Shown here piece after piece: positions 53,037 to 61,695 of a stretch of 64,000 nucleotides of DNA; position 1 is the first letter of the stretch; each line of letters begins with the position of its first letter. Origin of the DNA: Chryseobacterium sp. 3008163. Its GTDB lineage: Bacteria; Bacteroidota; Bacteroidia; Flavobacteriales; Weeksellaceae. The notes under the pieces are model-generated. The model had not been told where the DNA came from. It made no database searches and worked only from the letters and a program-made list of their open reading frames with translations. A program made the translations under genes and the position numbers. The DNA lies in the NCBI RefSeq assembly GCF_003669035.1, contig NZ_CP033070.1:1054001-1118000 (forward strand), read 5' to 3'.

Positions 53037-54560
53037 CTATATTATTGGATTTTTGTCTTTAATAAGATAAGTTTCATACAAGTCTTTTCGCCTGTCGTTC
53101 AGAATCTGAACAGAACCGTGATAATGAAGATCTTTTAACAGATTTAAATCTACATCCACAATCAACGTCATCTCTGTATTTGGTGTCGCCTCACCTTTCA
53201 CCGCATTCGATGGAAAAGCAAAATCTGAAGGTGTAAATACCGCAGCCTGACCAAACTGAATATCCATATTGTTAACACCCGGCAAATTCCCGACACAGCC
53301 TGCAATGGCTACATAGCATTCGTTTTCAATAGCCCTTGCCGCAGCACAATGACGCACTCTCATGTAAGCATTCTGAGTGTCGGTAAGATAAGGAACAAAT
53401 AGAATTTTCATTCCCTGATCGGCTAATAGTCTTGGTAATTCCGGAAATTCAACATCGTAGCAAATCACTAAACCAATTTTTCCACAATCAGTATCGAAAA
53501 CTTTGATTTCGCTCCCACCTTTCATTCCGTAATATTTCCTCTCATTTGGCGTAATGTGAATTTTTCTATATTCGTCAATCCGCCCGTCACGATGCAAAAG
53601 GTAACTTACATTATATAAATCATTGTTTTCAAAAACAGGCATACTTCCTGAAATAATATTGACATTGTAGCTGATCGCCAATTCAGAAATTTTAGTTTTA
53701 ATCTGATCCGTAATTTTTGCCAACTCAATCATACTATCACGTTCCGAAAGATTATTGAAGGGCGCAAGCAAAGGCGTGTTAAACAACTCCGGAAAAAGCA
53801 CAAAATCAGACTTGTAATCTCCCATCACATTTACAAAAAACTCTACCTGCTCATAAAACGCATTGATATCTTTGAAATGCCTCATCTGCCACTGCACCAA
53901 ACCCAATCGAATAGTACTATCCTGCATTGTATTTGGCTTTTTGCTGTAATAAATATTATTCCATTGAAGCAAAACAGCATTTTCTCTGGAAGCCTCGTCC
54001 TCCGGAAGATATTTTTTCAGAACCCTGATTGGTAAAAAATTATTGGAAAGCTGAAAAGAAAGCACAGGATCGTAGATTTCTTTATCTCTCACTCTTCTGA
54101 TGTATTCTCTTGGGGAAATCTCGTGACTGTATTTATGATAATCAGGAATTCTTCCACCCAGAATAATTGATTTTAAATTTAATTGTTCACATAGTTCTTT
54201 ACGGGCATCATAAAGCCTTCTTCCCAATCTCAATTCACGATAAACCGGATCTACGAAAATTTCAATTCCGTACAACACATTTCCGGTTGAAGAATGGGTA
54301 TTAAAAGTATAGTTCCCTGTAATGTCACTATAAGTATGCTCATCATCGAATTCTTCATAGTTGACAACGATAGAAAGCGCAACTGCAGCAATTTTCTCGT
54401 CAACAGTAATACAAATCTGGCCGGCTTCAAAAATTTTGGTAAGTTTTAAAATGCTTTTTTTAGACCAAACGTATTCGGACATTTTCGGATAAGCCCGACG
54501 CATTGCCGAAACCAATTCATCATAATCATCAATATTCAGTGTACGAGTATCTATCTGCAT
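53037..54560 (-). CDS. GNAT acetyltransferase-nitrilase fusion
   Basis: 507 residues, two domains. Residues 1-200 are GNAT-like (ILYGIEIFVDPVYRELRLGRRLYDARKEL: CoA-binding R-x-x-x-x-G-R/L). Residues 220-505 are a carbon-nitrogen hydrolase with the Glu-Lys-Cys triad: LFPELFN (Glu), EYRKIHITPNE (Lys) and LVICYDVEFPE (Cys). The fusion is known in several bacterial phyla and hydrolyses or transfers an amide/nitrile. A substrate-channelling role is inferred. Cytosolic and monocistronic. Confidence 0.9.
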   Translation of the reverse strand: MQIDTRTLNIDDYDELVSAMRRAYPKMSEYVWSKKSILKLTKIFEAGQICITVDEKIAAVALSIVVNYEEFDDEHTYSDITGNYTFNTHSSTGNVLYGIEIFVDPVYRELRLGRRLYDARKELCEQLNLKSIILGGRIPDYHKYSHEISPREYIRRVRDKEIYDPVLSFQLSNNFLPIRVLKKYLPEDEASRENAVLLQWNNIYYSKKPNTMQDSTIRLGLVQWQMRHFKDINAFYEQVEFFVNVMGDYKSDFVLFPELFNTPLLAPFNNLSERDSMIELAKITDQIKTKISELAISYNVNIISGSMPVFENNDLYNVSYLLHRDGRIDEYRKIHITPNERKYYGMKGGSEIKVFDTDCGKIGLVICYDVEFPELPRLLADQGMKILFVPYLTDTQNAYMRVRHCAAARAIENECYVAIAGCVGNLPGVNNMDIQFGQAAVFTPSDFAFPSNAVKGEATPNTEMTLIVDVDLNLLKDLHYHGSVQILNDRRKDLYETYLIKDKNPII

Positions 54561-54981
54561 AAATTTATTTTTACTAAAGTTAAGGAAATTTGTAAGAACA
54601 GAGGACGGAACACTGCTTAATAAAAGTTAAAGCATCTGGGGAATTGAGGATTTTAAAAGTAAATTTTATAAAAATCTAACAAAATCGAGGCAATTTCAAA
54701 ATAAAAATATGAATTTTACAAATTCATTCTCACCCTATTGTAAATATTTGAATAATAACAATTTACAACACACAACATTCGTATTGATTTATAAATTACT
54801 ACGTAAATATTTATAAATGTGCCCAGCATCACCTTGCAATAGATTGTAAAACTTTATACTTTAGCATTATAATAATTGACAGACATGATACAGAGTAATC
54901 TAAGATTTTCTTATCAAAATTGAACATTCATCATTATCACAATAAAATATATTGTTTCATCACTTAGTTTCTATTAGTAGT

Positions 54982-55007
54982 ATGCCCAGATTTCACAATC
55001 TGGGCAT
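54982..55007. terminator. Hairpin terminator after the AraC/TPR gene
   Basis: Perfect 11-bp stem ATGCCCAGATT/AATCTGGGCAT with loop TCAC, and T-rich on the + side. The remaining gap 54561-55052 has no gene or repeat, only AT-rich DNA with the nitrilase promoter region. Confidence 0.65.
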
Positions 55008-55052
55008 CTACTTTTATATTCGTTAAAACTTTTACTCTTTATTCACCAACTT

Positions 55053-56732
55053 CTAACTCCTTGACTCTTTTTTGATGAAATCAACAGGTCGTATTCCATT
55101 TATTTCAAGGAAAATATTAGAAAAACTTTGTCTATTACTGAATCCAGAAGCTGAGGCAACATGCTCGATTGAGTATTTTCTCCACTCTTTCTCATGATAA
55201 ATTTTTTGCGTAGCATAATTGATTCTAAGAACATTAATGTAAACACTGAAATTACTTCCTTTATATTCATTAATAACTTGTGAAAGATAAGAAGTATTGG
55301 TTTTGAAGTGCTCGGCTAATTTTTTCAGCGTCAATCCACGTTCAAGGAAGCCTTCGTTAGCTTCAAAAGCGCTGATATCTTTCAACAATTTCTCTACAAT
55401 ATTCTGATCGAGTTTTACATTTTTACTTTCATCGAATTTTAACGGTTCATTGACAGCAACAGAATCAGACAATTTTTCATCCTCTATTTTCACTAATAAC
55501 TCTTCATACTTTTGCTGTATTTGTTTTTGTTTTCTATTTCTGTAAAACATCATAAAACCCAGCAATATGATAACAATACCGCAAATAACCAATAAACCAA
55601 TTCCTAAAGTGTTTGTCTTTTCTAGATTTTCTTTTACCTCTAATAATTGTTTCGTATCGTAATCTTTATAAATACGAGTGGAGAGATATTTGAAGTCTGA
55701 AGATATAATACTGTCTACTTTCAGAAGCTGATTAGTGTAATACAATTCATTTTCAGAATTATTTTGCTTTTTATAGTAATTAATAAGCTCTTCGTAATTA
55801 CTTCGTAATTCAGGAAGTATGAATTGATGTTTATTAAATATAGAATCAACCTTTTTATAATTTTCAACACCTAGTTGTTTGTCACCGAGATTTGTATAAC
55901 TCTTTCCTTTATAAAAGTAAACATAAGATGCCCAAGTGAAATCATTCACTTTCAGAAGCCCAGGAAGCGATTGATTAAACTCTAAGATAGCTTCTTTATA
56001 ATTTTTTTTTGAAAAATTTAATACACCTAAACTTTTCTTAAAGTAGCTGTTTTCAAGGCTGAAGTCTTTAGTTTTAGGAGTAGATTCTTCAGCGAGTTCA
56101 AGCAGCTTTTGCACCTCGTCAAATTTCCCTAAAGCCTGATAGCAAATAATTGCCTGATGAAGCGAATTGAGATATCCTTTTTTATTATTATAAATAAGAT
56201 TTTCATGAAAATCGCCTTTAGCATTGGTCTCAAAGTAAGCAATACACTCTTTAAAAATCTGCAAAGCCTCGTCATAGTAGCCTAAATAACTTTTTACAAC
56301 GCCAATATGATATAGATTTTGATACTTTAAAAAATCATTTTTCGAATCTTTTAAATATTCATAAGCCGTCAAATATTCATTTAAAGCAGACTGAAATTTC
56401 CTGTGATTGAAATAGTAAATAGCACCCTTACCAAGATAGGAATCCCCTATCAAATCATTGTTACCAGACTTTTTTGCTGCAGAAATTGCACTATCTGAGT
56501 ATTGTATTTTTTGTTCTTTAGAAAACAATATAGCATCTTTGTATCCTTGAAATAATTCAGGATAATTTTTTTCAGATTTAGCTTTTTTAATGTATTGATT
56601 TAAATAGACAAAAGCACGACCATCGTTCTCTTCATATCCCCAATATTTTTTTCGCAATTCGGAATAGATATCCTGCGAAAATAAAAATGACGCGAAAAAA
56701 CAAAAGCAAAGCGCCAGCATTCTCTTTATCAT
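55053..56732 (-). CDS. Membrane TPR-AraC regulator with signal peptide
   Basis: About 559 residues from the ATG at 56732. The frame to 56762 starts inside the -7 box at 56760-56767. Signal peptide (MIKRMLALCFCFFASFLFSQ), then a periplasmic TPR array of about six repeats (SDSAISAAKKSGNNDLIGD, ALNEYLTAYEYL, YYDEALQIFKECIAYFE). A transmembrane helix lies near residues 378-398 (IGLLVICGIVIILLGFMMFY). The C-terminal AraC domain is cytoplasmic (LKKLAEHFKTNTSYLSQVI, VASASGFSNRQSFSNIF). It senses a periplasmic cue and switches genes across the membrane. It may control the adjacent lipoprotein/ABC group. Confidence 0.85.
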   Translation of the reverse strand: MIKRMLALCFCFFASFLFSQDIYSELRKKYWGYEENDGRAFVYLNQYIKKAKSEKNYPELFQGYKDAILFSKEQKIQYSDSAISAAKKSGNNDLIGDSYLGKGAIYYFNHRKFQSALNEYLTAYEYLKDSKNDFLKYQNLYHIGVVKSYLGYYDEALQIFKECIAYFETNAKGDFHENLIYNNKKGYLNSLHQAIICYQALGKFDEVQKLLELAEESTPKTKDFSLENSYFKKSLGVLNFSKKNYKEAILEFNQSLPGLLKVNDFTWASYVYFYKGKSYTNLGDKQLGVENYKKVDSIFNKHQFILPELRSNYEELINYYKKQNNSENELYYTNQLLKVDSIISSDFKYLSTRIYKDYDTKQLLEVKENLEKTNTLGIGLLVICGIVIILLGFMMFYRNRKQKQIQQKYEELLVKIEDEKLSDSVAVNEPLKFDESKNVKLDQNIVEKLLKDISAFEANEGFLERGLTLKKLAEHFKTNTSYLSQVINEYKGSNFSVYINVLRINYATQKIYHEKEWRKYSIEHVASASGFSNRQSFSNIFLEINGIRPVDFIKKESRS

Positions 56733-56759
56733 TGGATATGTATAATTAAAAATCATAGC

Positions 56760-56767
56760 CAAAAATA
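56760..56767 (-). promoter_or_regulatory. -7 promoter box of the AraC/TPR gene
   Basis: TATTTTTG on the minus strand, 27 bp before the ATG at 56732. Confidence 0.5.
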
Positions 56768-56933
56768 AGCAAATTCATTCATAACCACAATGCTGAAAAG
56801 TAAATAAAATCTAACTTTCAAAAAAACCATAAAATATTGTTTTACAAATAATTAAAAGTAAATATTTATAAATTTTTACAGCCATATTTATAAATTAACC
56901 TTAGATTAACTTGTAATAAGTACTTTACATATC

Positions 56934-56941
56934 TATCTTTG
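56934..56941 (+). promoter_or_regulatory. -7 promoter box of the lipoprotein gene
   Basis: TATCTTTG with a CTTG about 20 bp upstream, 34 bp before the ATG at 56976. Confidence 0.65.
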
Positions 56942-56975
56942 TAAAAAATAGGTCAGTCATTTTAAATCTTGCATC

Positions 56976-57380
56976 ATGATAAAAAAATATCTTTTCATAG
57001 CTTTTGCGATTATAAGTATTTCTGTTGTGTCTTGTCGTCAAGATGATGAAATGGTAAAAACAAAAAATGATAATAATCTAAAAGTTAAAGTTGATTCCGT
57101 AGAAAACCAAACCTCTTCAAAGATCAGTGATTCTTCGCTCACTGGAATCACTCTCAAAGATCCTCAAGAGAATGCAACGTATTCTAAACTTGATTCAATA
57201 TTAATATCTCCAGACCCTTATGATCCTCCAAAAAACGGAACCCATTGGAAAGAATCTGATTCAATAAAGCCAATTGATGATGTAACAGACCCTCCTAAAA
57301 ATGGAACACATTGGAGAAAAAAAACTAAGAACATTTACACCAAACAGTTATATATAGCAAAAAAGCAAAACTATCCATAG
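56976..57380 (+). CDS. Lipoprotein with repeated DPPKNGTHW motif
   Basis: 134 residues. Lipoprotein signal MIKKYLFIAFAIISISVVSC (Cys20), then a Ser/Asp/Lys-rich linker. Two identical 9-residue motifs DPPKNGTHW lie at 83-91 and 105-113, 22 residues apart, followed by a basic tail. The repeat is conspicuous and resembles a processed or receptor-binding core, but I know no family function. It lies between a membrane AraC sensor and a small ABC system. A terminator overlaps its stop codon. Confidence 0.75.
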   Translation: MIKKYLFIAFAIISISVVSCRQDDEMVKTKNDNNLKVKVDSVENQTSSKISDSSLTGITLKDPQENATYSKLDSILISPDPYDPPKNGTHWKESDSIKPIDDVTDPPKNGTHWRKKTKNIYTKQLYIAKKQNYP

Positions 57381-57392
57381 TTTTGCTTTTTT
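57361..57392 (+). terminator. Terminator overlapping the stop codon
   Basis: AAAAGCAAAACTA-TCCA-TAGTTTTGCTTTT, 13-bp stem followed by TT. It includes the TAG stop of the lipoprotein gene. Confidence 0.85.
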
Positions 57393-57447
57393 CATTATTT
57401 AACAATTAAAACTACATTCGAAAAATTTATAATTGCTTTTTCATATA

Positions 57448-57726
57448 ATGCAGACATTCATTAAAATTCTATGGATCTTTTATAAAAAATTGCTCATTCC
57501 GACAGTTTTGTTCTCATTGATACTTAATTTTGCAACAGGGATGAGCTATAAAAGTTTTGGATTATACTTTTTATTAATTTTCCCAATGATGCATTTTTTC
57601 ATCTATGAATTAAGACTTAAAAATGAATATTGCTTTTATGCAAATTTTGGATTCTCAAAAGCCTTTCTATGGACATTCACCTTGTCTTTCGGATTCTTCA
57701 TTAAAACATTAACCGCATTTTTATGA
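57448..57726 (+). CDS. Small three-helix membrane protein, ABC partner
   Basis: 92 residues from the ATG at 57448 (an in-frame TTG at 57433 is disregarded). Membrane segments lie near 17-35 (LIPTVLFSLILNFATG), 43-57 and 73-90. Its stop overlaps the ATG of the ABC ATPase gene by 4 bp. It is much smaller than a normal ABC permease and may be a minimal membrane subunit that homo-oligomerises. Function inferred only from coupling. Confidence 0.65.
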   Translation: MQTFIKILWIFYKKLLIPTVLFSLILNFATGMSYKSFGLYFLLIFPMMHFFIYELRLKNEYCFYANFGFSKAFLWTFTLSFGFFIKTLTAFL

Positions 57727-58385
57727 ACAGTCTTCACATCGACAGCATTACAAAATCATTTAGTGAAAAGAAAATTTTACAAGATGTTTATTTGTCTTGT
57801 GAAACAGGTAAAATCGTAAGTATTCTAGGCAGAAACGGATGTGGAAAATCAACTTTATTTCAGATTATTTTCGGAACATTGAAAGGCGATACTCAATATA
57901 TCAAATTTAATGATACTATACTGAAAAATCAGTTTGACAGGAAAAACAGAATTGCTTATTTACCACAGTATCCATTTTTACCAAAAAATGTAAAAGTTGA
58001 AAACTTAATTAAAATCTTCTGCAATCATGAAAATGCAAAAAAACTTAGAGATTTGAATCTAATCAAACCTCTCACTACTATAACTCCTAATAAATTATCT
58101 TGTGGCGAGGTCAGACTTTTAGAAGTTTTACTTATTATTTATTCATCAGCGGAATTTATTTTACTTGACGAGCCATTCCATAGTCTTTCGCCAAAAATTG
58201 TTTCAATAGTAAAATATTTGATTAAAGAACAGTCGCAGTTCAAAGGTTTTATTATTTCTGATCATTTATACCAAGATGTTTTAGACATTTCGGACGAGGT
58301 ATATTTGTTATCTGACTCTTATTTAAAGCCTATTAAAGATTTAACAGAATTGAAAAGGTTTAATTACCTTCCAAAAAATATTTAA
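57723..58385 (+). CDS. ABC transporter ATP-binding protein
   Basis: 220 residues. Walker A GRNGCGKST (36-44), signature LSCGEVRLLEVLLI (G to C in LSGGE), Walker B FILLDEPFHSLSP, and the switch-region ISDH. It translates by 4-bp overlap from the small membrane protein gene. It may export something made near the lipoprotein. Only 31 bp separate it from the next gene, but that gene has its own -7 box. Confidence 0.88.
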   Translation: MNSLHIDSITKSFSEKKILQDVYLSCETGKIVSILGRNGCGKSTLFQIIFGTLKGDTQYIKFNDTILKNQFDRKNRIAYLPQYPFLPKNVKVENLIKIFCNHENAKKLRDLNLIKPLTTITPNKLSCGEVRLLEVLLIIYSSAEFILLDEPFHSLSPKIVSIVKYLIKEQSQFKGFIISDHLYQDVLDISDEVYLLSDSYLKPIKDLTELKRFNYLPKNI

Positions 58386-58389
58386 TTTA

Positions 58390-58397
58390 TATCTTTG
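58390..58397 (+). promoter_or_regulatory. -7 promoter box
   Basis: TATCTTTG, 20 bp before the ATG at 58417. Confidence 0.6.
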
Positions 58398-58416
58398 GCT
58401 ATAAATACTCTTTATA

Positions 58417-59214
58417 ATGACGTTTATAAACAAAACAATCTACCTATCGGTATTCAGTATATTTTCTTTTTCGTTGATTTTTGCACAAAGCAAAGTTCCT
58501 TTTGGCGTTGTAAAAGCCGAGGAAGGCTATGCGATGGTGCGTGTACACAAAGAAGATTATCGTAAAATCGTAGATAAAATCAGAATGAAAAGAGGTGATG
58601 TTTTTGTTTATGTAAAGCCTGCTCCTGGCGAAACAGAATGGATCTGGATAAAATATCCTGAAAAAGCAGAAATAGAAAAACCTTTTGTAAGATATGACAG
58701 CCTAACCAAAGAAGGAATGGTCAATAAGAACCGTATTGCCTTCATTGATCAGCTTCCACAATACACGCCATCAAAATCTAAGAACGGAAAATCATTGATT
58801 TTCACCGACAATAGCAACCCTAAAATTCCTACAGCACAAAGAAGTAAAGTGGTAATTGACATTTATCCTTCTAATGCAGGTTTCCGTAAACAGGTAAAAG
58901 ATGCGGAAGGAAGCATTGTAACCATCGACAAAGTAAAACCTTGGGGTATTGATAAAGAATTGCCTGAAGGGGTGACCGAAATAAAATCGATCAGAGTGCA
59001 GCAACCCGGAAGAGGTTCTGTGTTTGTACGTGAATCCATTAAAAATATGTTCCAGCCAACCATGGATTTTGAGAACATCGGTGTAACTTCTATCGATAAC
59101 GACCATATTTTTCTTTATATGATCAACGGTTCTGGAGCGAATAGATACACGACGCTTTGGACAATCAAAGAGGGAAAAGTAATCAGCCAGATTATTTTTA
59201 AAAATCCTGAATAA
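58417..59214 (+). CDS. Secreted protein of unknown function
   Basis: 265 residues, signal peptide about 1-23 (YLSVFSIFSFSLIFA). Basic, with repeated beta-type segments; PGETEWIWIKYPEKAEIEKP and NGSGANRYTTLWTIKEGK are notable. No enzyme motif. Monocistronic. Confidence 0.65.
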   Translation: MTFINKTIYLSVFSIFSFSLIFAQSKVPFGVVKAEEGYAMVRVHKEDYRKIVDKIRMKRGDVFVYVKPAPGETEWIWIKYPEKAEIEKPFVRYDSLTKEGMVNKNRIAFIDQLPQYTPSKSKNGKSLIFTDNSNPKIPTAQRSKVVIDIYPSNAGFRKQVKDAEGSIVTIDKVKPWGIDKELPEGVTEIKSIRVQQPGRGSVFVRESIKNMFQPTMDFENIGVTSIDNDHIFLYMINGSGANRYTTLWTIKEGKVISQIIFKNPE

Positions 59215-59230
59215 TTCATCTATTTATCAT

Positions 59231-59238
59231 TATTTTTG
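59231..59238 (+). promoter_or_regulatory. -7 promoter box of the riboswitch transcript
   Basis: TATTTTTG. It places the transcript start near 59245, about 40 nt before the aptamer. Confidence 0.65.
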
Positions 59239-59284
59239 CATCCGAAAAGAATTGAGCTTTTGGCTAATACCTCATGCTTATAAT

Positions 59285-59450
59285 TTTCAGGAAATTGGTT
59301 CTGCCTAACCGCAGATGAAAAGGGAATCGTGTGAAAATCACGAACTGTCGCGCAACTGTAAAGTAACAGAAGTCTTTATTAAAATCCACTGTGTAAAAGG
59401 CATGGGAAGGAAATAAAGATGTTACAAGTCAGGAGACCTGCCTATTTCTT
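59285..59450 (+). promoter_or_regulatory. Cobalamin riboswitch aptamer
   Basis: Matches the B12 box architecture: AAAGGGAATCGTGTGAAAAT (59319-59338), ACTGTCGCGCAACTGTAA (59344-59361) and AGTCAGGAGACCTGCC (59427-59442), each a highly conserved piece of the cobalamin aptamer. Cobalamin aptamers in Bacteroidota usually precede TonB-dependent B12 receptors or synthesis genes. Here no such gene follows. Confidence 0.9.
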
Positions 59451-59489
59451 TAGACAAAAAACTTTCGCGATTTGAAGTTTGTTGATCTT

Positions 59490-59564
59490 ATGGTTTATCT
59501 CAGGAATTTCTTGTTCCTGAACTATCTGTTTGTTTCAATATATTTCATTTTCGCTTTAATTTAA
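59490..59564 (+). CDS. 24-residue hydrophobic frame, possible relic
   Basis: Starts MVYLRNFLFL and continues as a single hydrophobic stretch (SIYFIFALI) to a stop at 59562-59564. It resembles an isolated signal-peptide beginning. It ends 9 bp before the thioesterase ATG and lies just after the aptamer. It could be the stub of a lost B12 receptor gene or a non-functional frame. Confidence 0.35.
   Translation: MVYLRNFLFLNYLFVSIYFIFALI
59500..59520 (+). promoter_or_regulatory. Hairpin after the riboswitch (expression platform?)
   Basis: TCAGGAA-TTTCTTG-TTCCTGA, perfect 7-bp stem. No solid T-run follows, so it may act on translation or be a weak terminator. Confidence 0.5.
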
Positions 59565-59573
59565 TAATGAAAT

Positions 59574-59957
59574 ATGACTACAGAAGAAAGAATTGAAGCT
59601 TCCGAGACCCGAATTTTTAAAGCGGTTTTCCCCAACACTACCAATCATTACGACACCCTTTTCGGAGGCACTGCAATGCAGCTGATGGATGAAGTTGCCT
59701 TTATTACCGCTACCCGTTTTGCAAGAAAAAGAGTGGTAACCGTAAGCAGCGATAAAATTGACTTTAAAAAACCAATTCCTGCCGGAACGATTGTTGAACT
59801 AATCGGGAAAGTAATTTATGTCGGGAAAACAAGTATGAAAGTGAATGTCGAAATCTATACAGAGCAAATGTATTCTTACGAAAGGGAAAAGGCAATTGTA
59901 GGTGATTTTACTTTTGTGGCCATTGATGAATTTAAGAAACCAATTCAAATACTATAA
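59574..59957 (+). CDS. Acyl-CoA thioesterase (YciA-type hotdog)
   Basis: 127 residues, single hotdog domain: VFPNTTNHYDTLFGGTAMQ followed by LMDEVAFITATRFAR (central helix with catalytic-region Asn and Asp), RVVTVSSDKIDFKKPIPAG and GDFTFVAID. It hydrolyses acyl-CoA esters in the cytosol. It is the first full gene behind a cobalamin riboswitch, which is unexpected for the family. Its terminator is at 59968. Confidence 0.88.
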   Translation: MTTEERIEASETRIFKAVFPNTTNHYDTLFGGTAMQLMDEVAFITATRFARKRVVTVSSDKIDFKKPIPAGTIVELIGKVIYVGKTSMKVNVEIYTEQMYSYEREKAIVGDFTFVAIDEFKKPIQIL

Positions 59958-59967
59958 ATTCAGACCG

Positions 59968-60003
59968 GTTTCGGCAGGCCTTTGGCCCGCCGAAACTATT
60001 TTC
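59968..60003 (+). terminator. Terminator of the thioesterase gene
   Basis: GTTTCGGC-A-GGCC-TTT-GGCC-C-GCCGAAAC with one A-C mismatch, then TATTTTCTTCTT. Confidence 0.85.
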
Positions 60004-60025
60004 TTCTTATATTTAAATCTATTTT

Positions 60026-60076
60026 GTCATACTGGAAGCATCTCTATATAGTGAATTTAGATTCCTACGGAATGAC
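60026..60076. repeat. Dispersed palindromic element (GTCAT... ends)
   Basis: GTCATACTGGAAG...CCTACGGAATGAC imperfect inverted ends with inner ATCT/AGAT, related to 12961-13011 and 15561-15633. Confidence 0.55.
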
Positions 60077-60127
60077 AAACTTAAAATGAAAATTTGAATA
60101 ATCTAATAAGAGTATTTATTTTAAAAA

Positions 60128-60721
60128 TCATCTTAAAACCTTCTCCGTTTCAAGATTTTTAATCATCAAAAACTGAAAAGCCTCTCCCATTTCATCGGAT
60201 GCTCTGCTGATAGCATTTTCGAGCATATTTCTAACTTGTTTCTCGGTTACCGAAGCTTCTGTCCAGCTTTTTCCGGAAGTGTGGGAGTTGAGAATAAAAG
60301 GCATGATTCTATCAATAGCACAAGCAAAAATCGCATCAGGAGTTTGTTCTTCTTCAAATTCCAGCCAAAGATTGAAAAATTCTGAACGAATGGGTTCATC
60401 TAAAATTCCAAAAATATTTTTAGCAGAAAGTTTTTCTCTTTCAAATTTCCCAACCATTGCAGCTTCATCAAAAAGGAAAGTATCTCCCGCTTCAATTTCT
60501 ACCAAATCGTGAATTGACAACATTCTGATCACTCTCAACAAATCTATATCTGCTCTGTTTTTAGCATAAGGAAATAGAATTTGAGCTAGAATGATAATCT
60601 GCCAGGAATGTTCAGCTGTATTTTCTCTTCTGGAATCGTCTGCGTTGTAGTTTCTTCTCTGTACGTTTTTTAAAGCGTCTATAGCGACGATAAAATCAAT
60701 TTCTTTCTGTATTTTCATCAT
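60128..60721 (-). CDS. HD-domain hydrolase (YfbR/HDDC2-like)
   Basis: 197 residues. Metal-binding HD motifs: NTAEHSWQ (His38), LSIHDLVEIEAGD (His71-Asp72) and DRIMPF with Asp at about 136. This pattern fits 5'-nucleotidase-like HD_3 proteins that dephosphorylate deoxynucleoside monophosphates. Its ATG overlaps the end of the upstream 60696 gene by 26 bp, so translation is coupled. Confidence 0.8.
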   Translation of the reverse strand: MMKIQKEIDFIVAIDALKNVQRRNYNADDSRRENTAEHSWQIIILAQILFPYAKNRADIDLLRVIRMLSIHDLVEIEAGDTFLFDEAAMVGKFEREKLSAKNIFGILDEPIRSEFFNLWLEFEEEQTPDAIFACAIDRIMPFILNSHTSGKSWTEASVTEKQVRNMLENAISRASDEMGEAFQFLMIKNLETEKVLR

Positions 60722-61403
60722 TATTTTCTTTATAATAAACTTCTCTGGGATATTTTGTCGTCTTTGTAAACCATTTGTAATCTATAAACTCACTTTTCTT
60801 TGTGATTACAGTTTCCCGATCTCTGGTGTCTTCTTCAAATTCGTATACTTTTAAAGGATCTCTTTCCGGAATGACGTTATATTCTTTGGTAATATATAAG
60901 CAACATCCTGATTTCAAATACATGATTAGTCTTTTTCTTTCAGAATCTACGGTAAACATTGCTGAATTATCTTTTACCACAGTCGTCATTCCTTCATTCA
61001 TTAAAAACTGTTTTTGAATGGAATCAAAGGTATAAATATCATAAATGGATTTCTCAGAATTATCTGAAAATTTATTAATCAAAGCTAAATCTTCAAAACC
61101 ATCAAAATTAAAATCTTCAAAAATTAAAGATTGCGATTCTTCGTCAAATTTAGCTTTGTTTAAATTTAATGAATCTGTTTCAATCGTAAAAGTAAAATTA
61201 TCTGAAATCAAGGCTGGAAATTTCTCTGATGTTTTCTTATCTGTCAAATTAACGGATGATTTCCCAAAACATTCTTTTTCATTACATGTGGCTATATCAA
61301 TGCTCACATGATAATTTTTAGAGATTACATTTAATTCAAAATGATTCTGAGCCCAACATAAAGTTCCAAATAGACTTAACAGGTAGAAAAATTTGTACTT
61401 CAT
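60696..61403 (-). CDS. Secreted protein with FG-GAP-like segment
   Basis: About 235 residues from the ATG at 61403, signal peptide MKYKFFYLLSLFGTLCWAQ. FEDFNFDGFEDLALIN is a calcium-binding FG-GAP/VCBS-type loop with Asp at 1, 3 and 7. The two Cys of GCCLY and the CNEKEC segment may form disulphides. The layout resembles XAC2610-type secreted proteins. Function unknown. Confidence 0.65.
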   Translation of the reverse strand: MKYKFFYLLSLFGTLCWAQNHFELNVISKNYHVSIDIATCNEKECFGKSSVNLTDKKTSEKFPALISDNFTFTIETDSLNLNKAKFDEESQSLIFEDFNFDGFEDLALINKFSDNSEKSIYDIYTFDSIQKQFLMNEGMTTVVKDNSAMFTVDSERKRLIMYLKSGCCLYITKEYNVIPERDPLKVYEFEEDTRDRETVITKKSEFIDYKWFTKTTKYPREVYYKENNDENTERN

Positions 61404-61606
61404 TGTTTTTAGTTGTTTTTCCAAGTATCAATTTAACATAATATATTGCAAAAATAGAAAAATTAGGTTTTAAAATATCTTTTTTAAGTATAAATAATTC
61501 AGAATACAAAATCAGTTTAAAATTTATATAACTAAAAATCAACACTTTAAATTATATTTAAAAATAATTCCACTACTTTGTATTGCATATTACCATTTTA
61601 ATTACA

Positions 61607-61614
61607 TATCTTTG
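61607..61614 (+). promoter_or_regulatory. -7 promoter box of the padR-pspC unit
   Basis: TATCTTTG, transcript start near 61621 and about 75 nt of leader, in which AATCGG (61622) can pair with CCGATT (61658). The remainder of 61404-61695 is gene-free. Confidence 0.65.
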
Positions 61615-61695
61615 TAATGTAGAATCGGAGAAGGTTTAACTAGCTAGGAACTGAAAACCGATTTTATATAACTCAATAACAAAAACTTATTAAAG

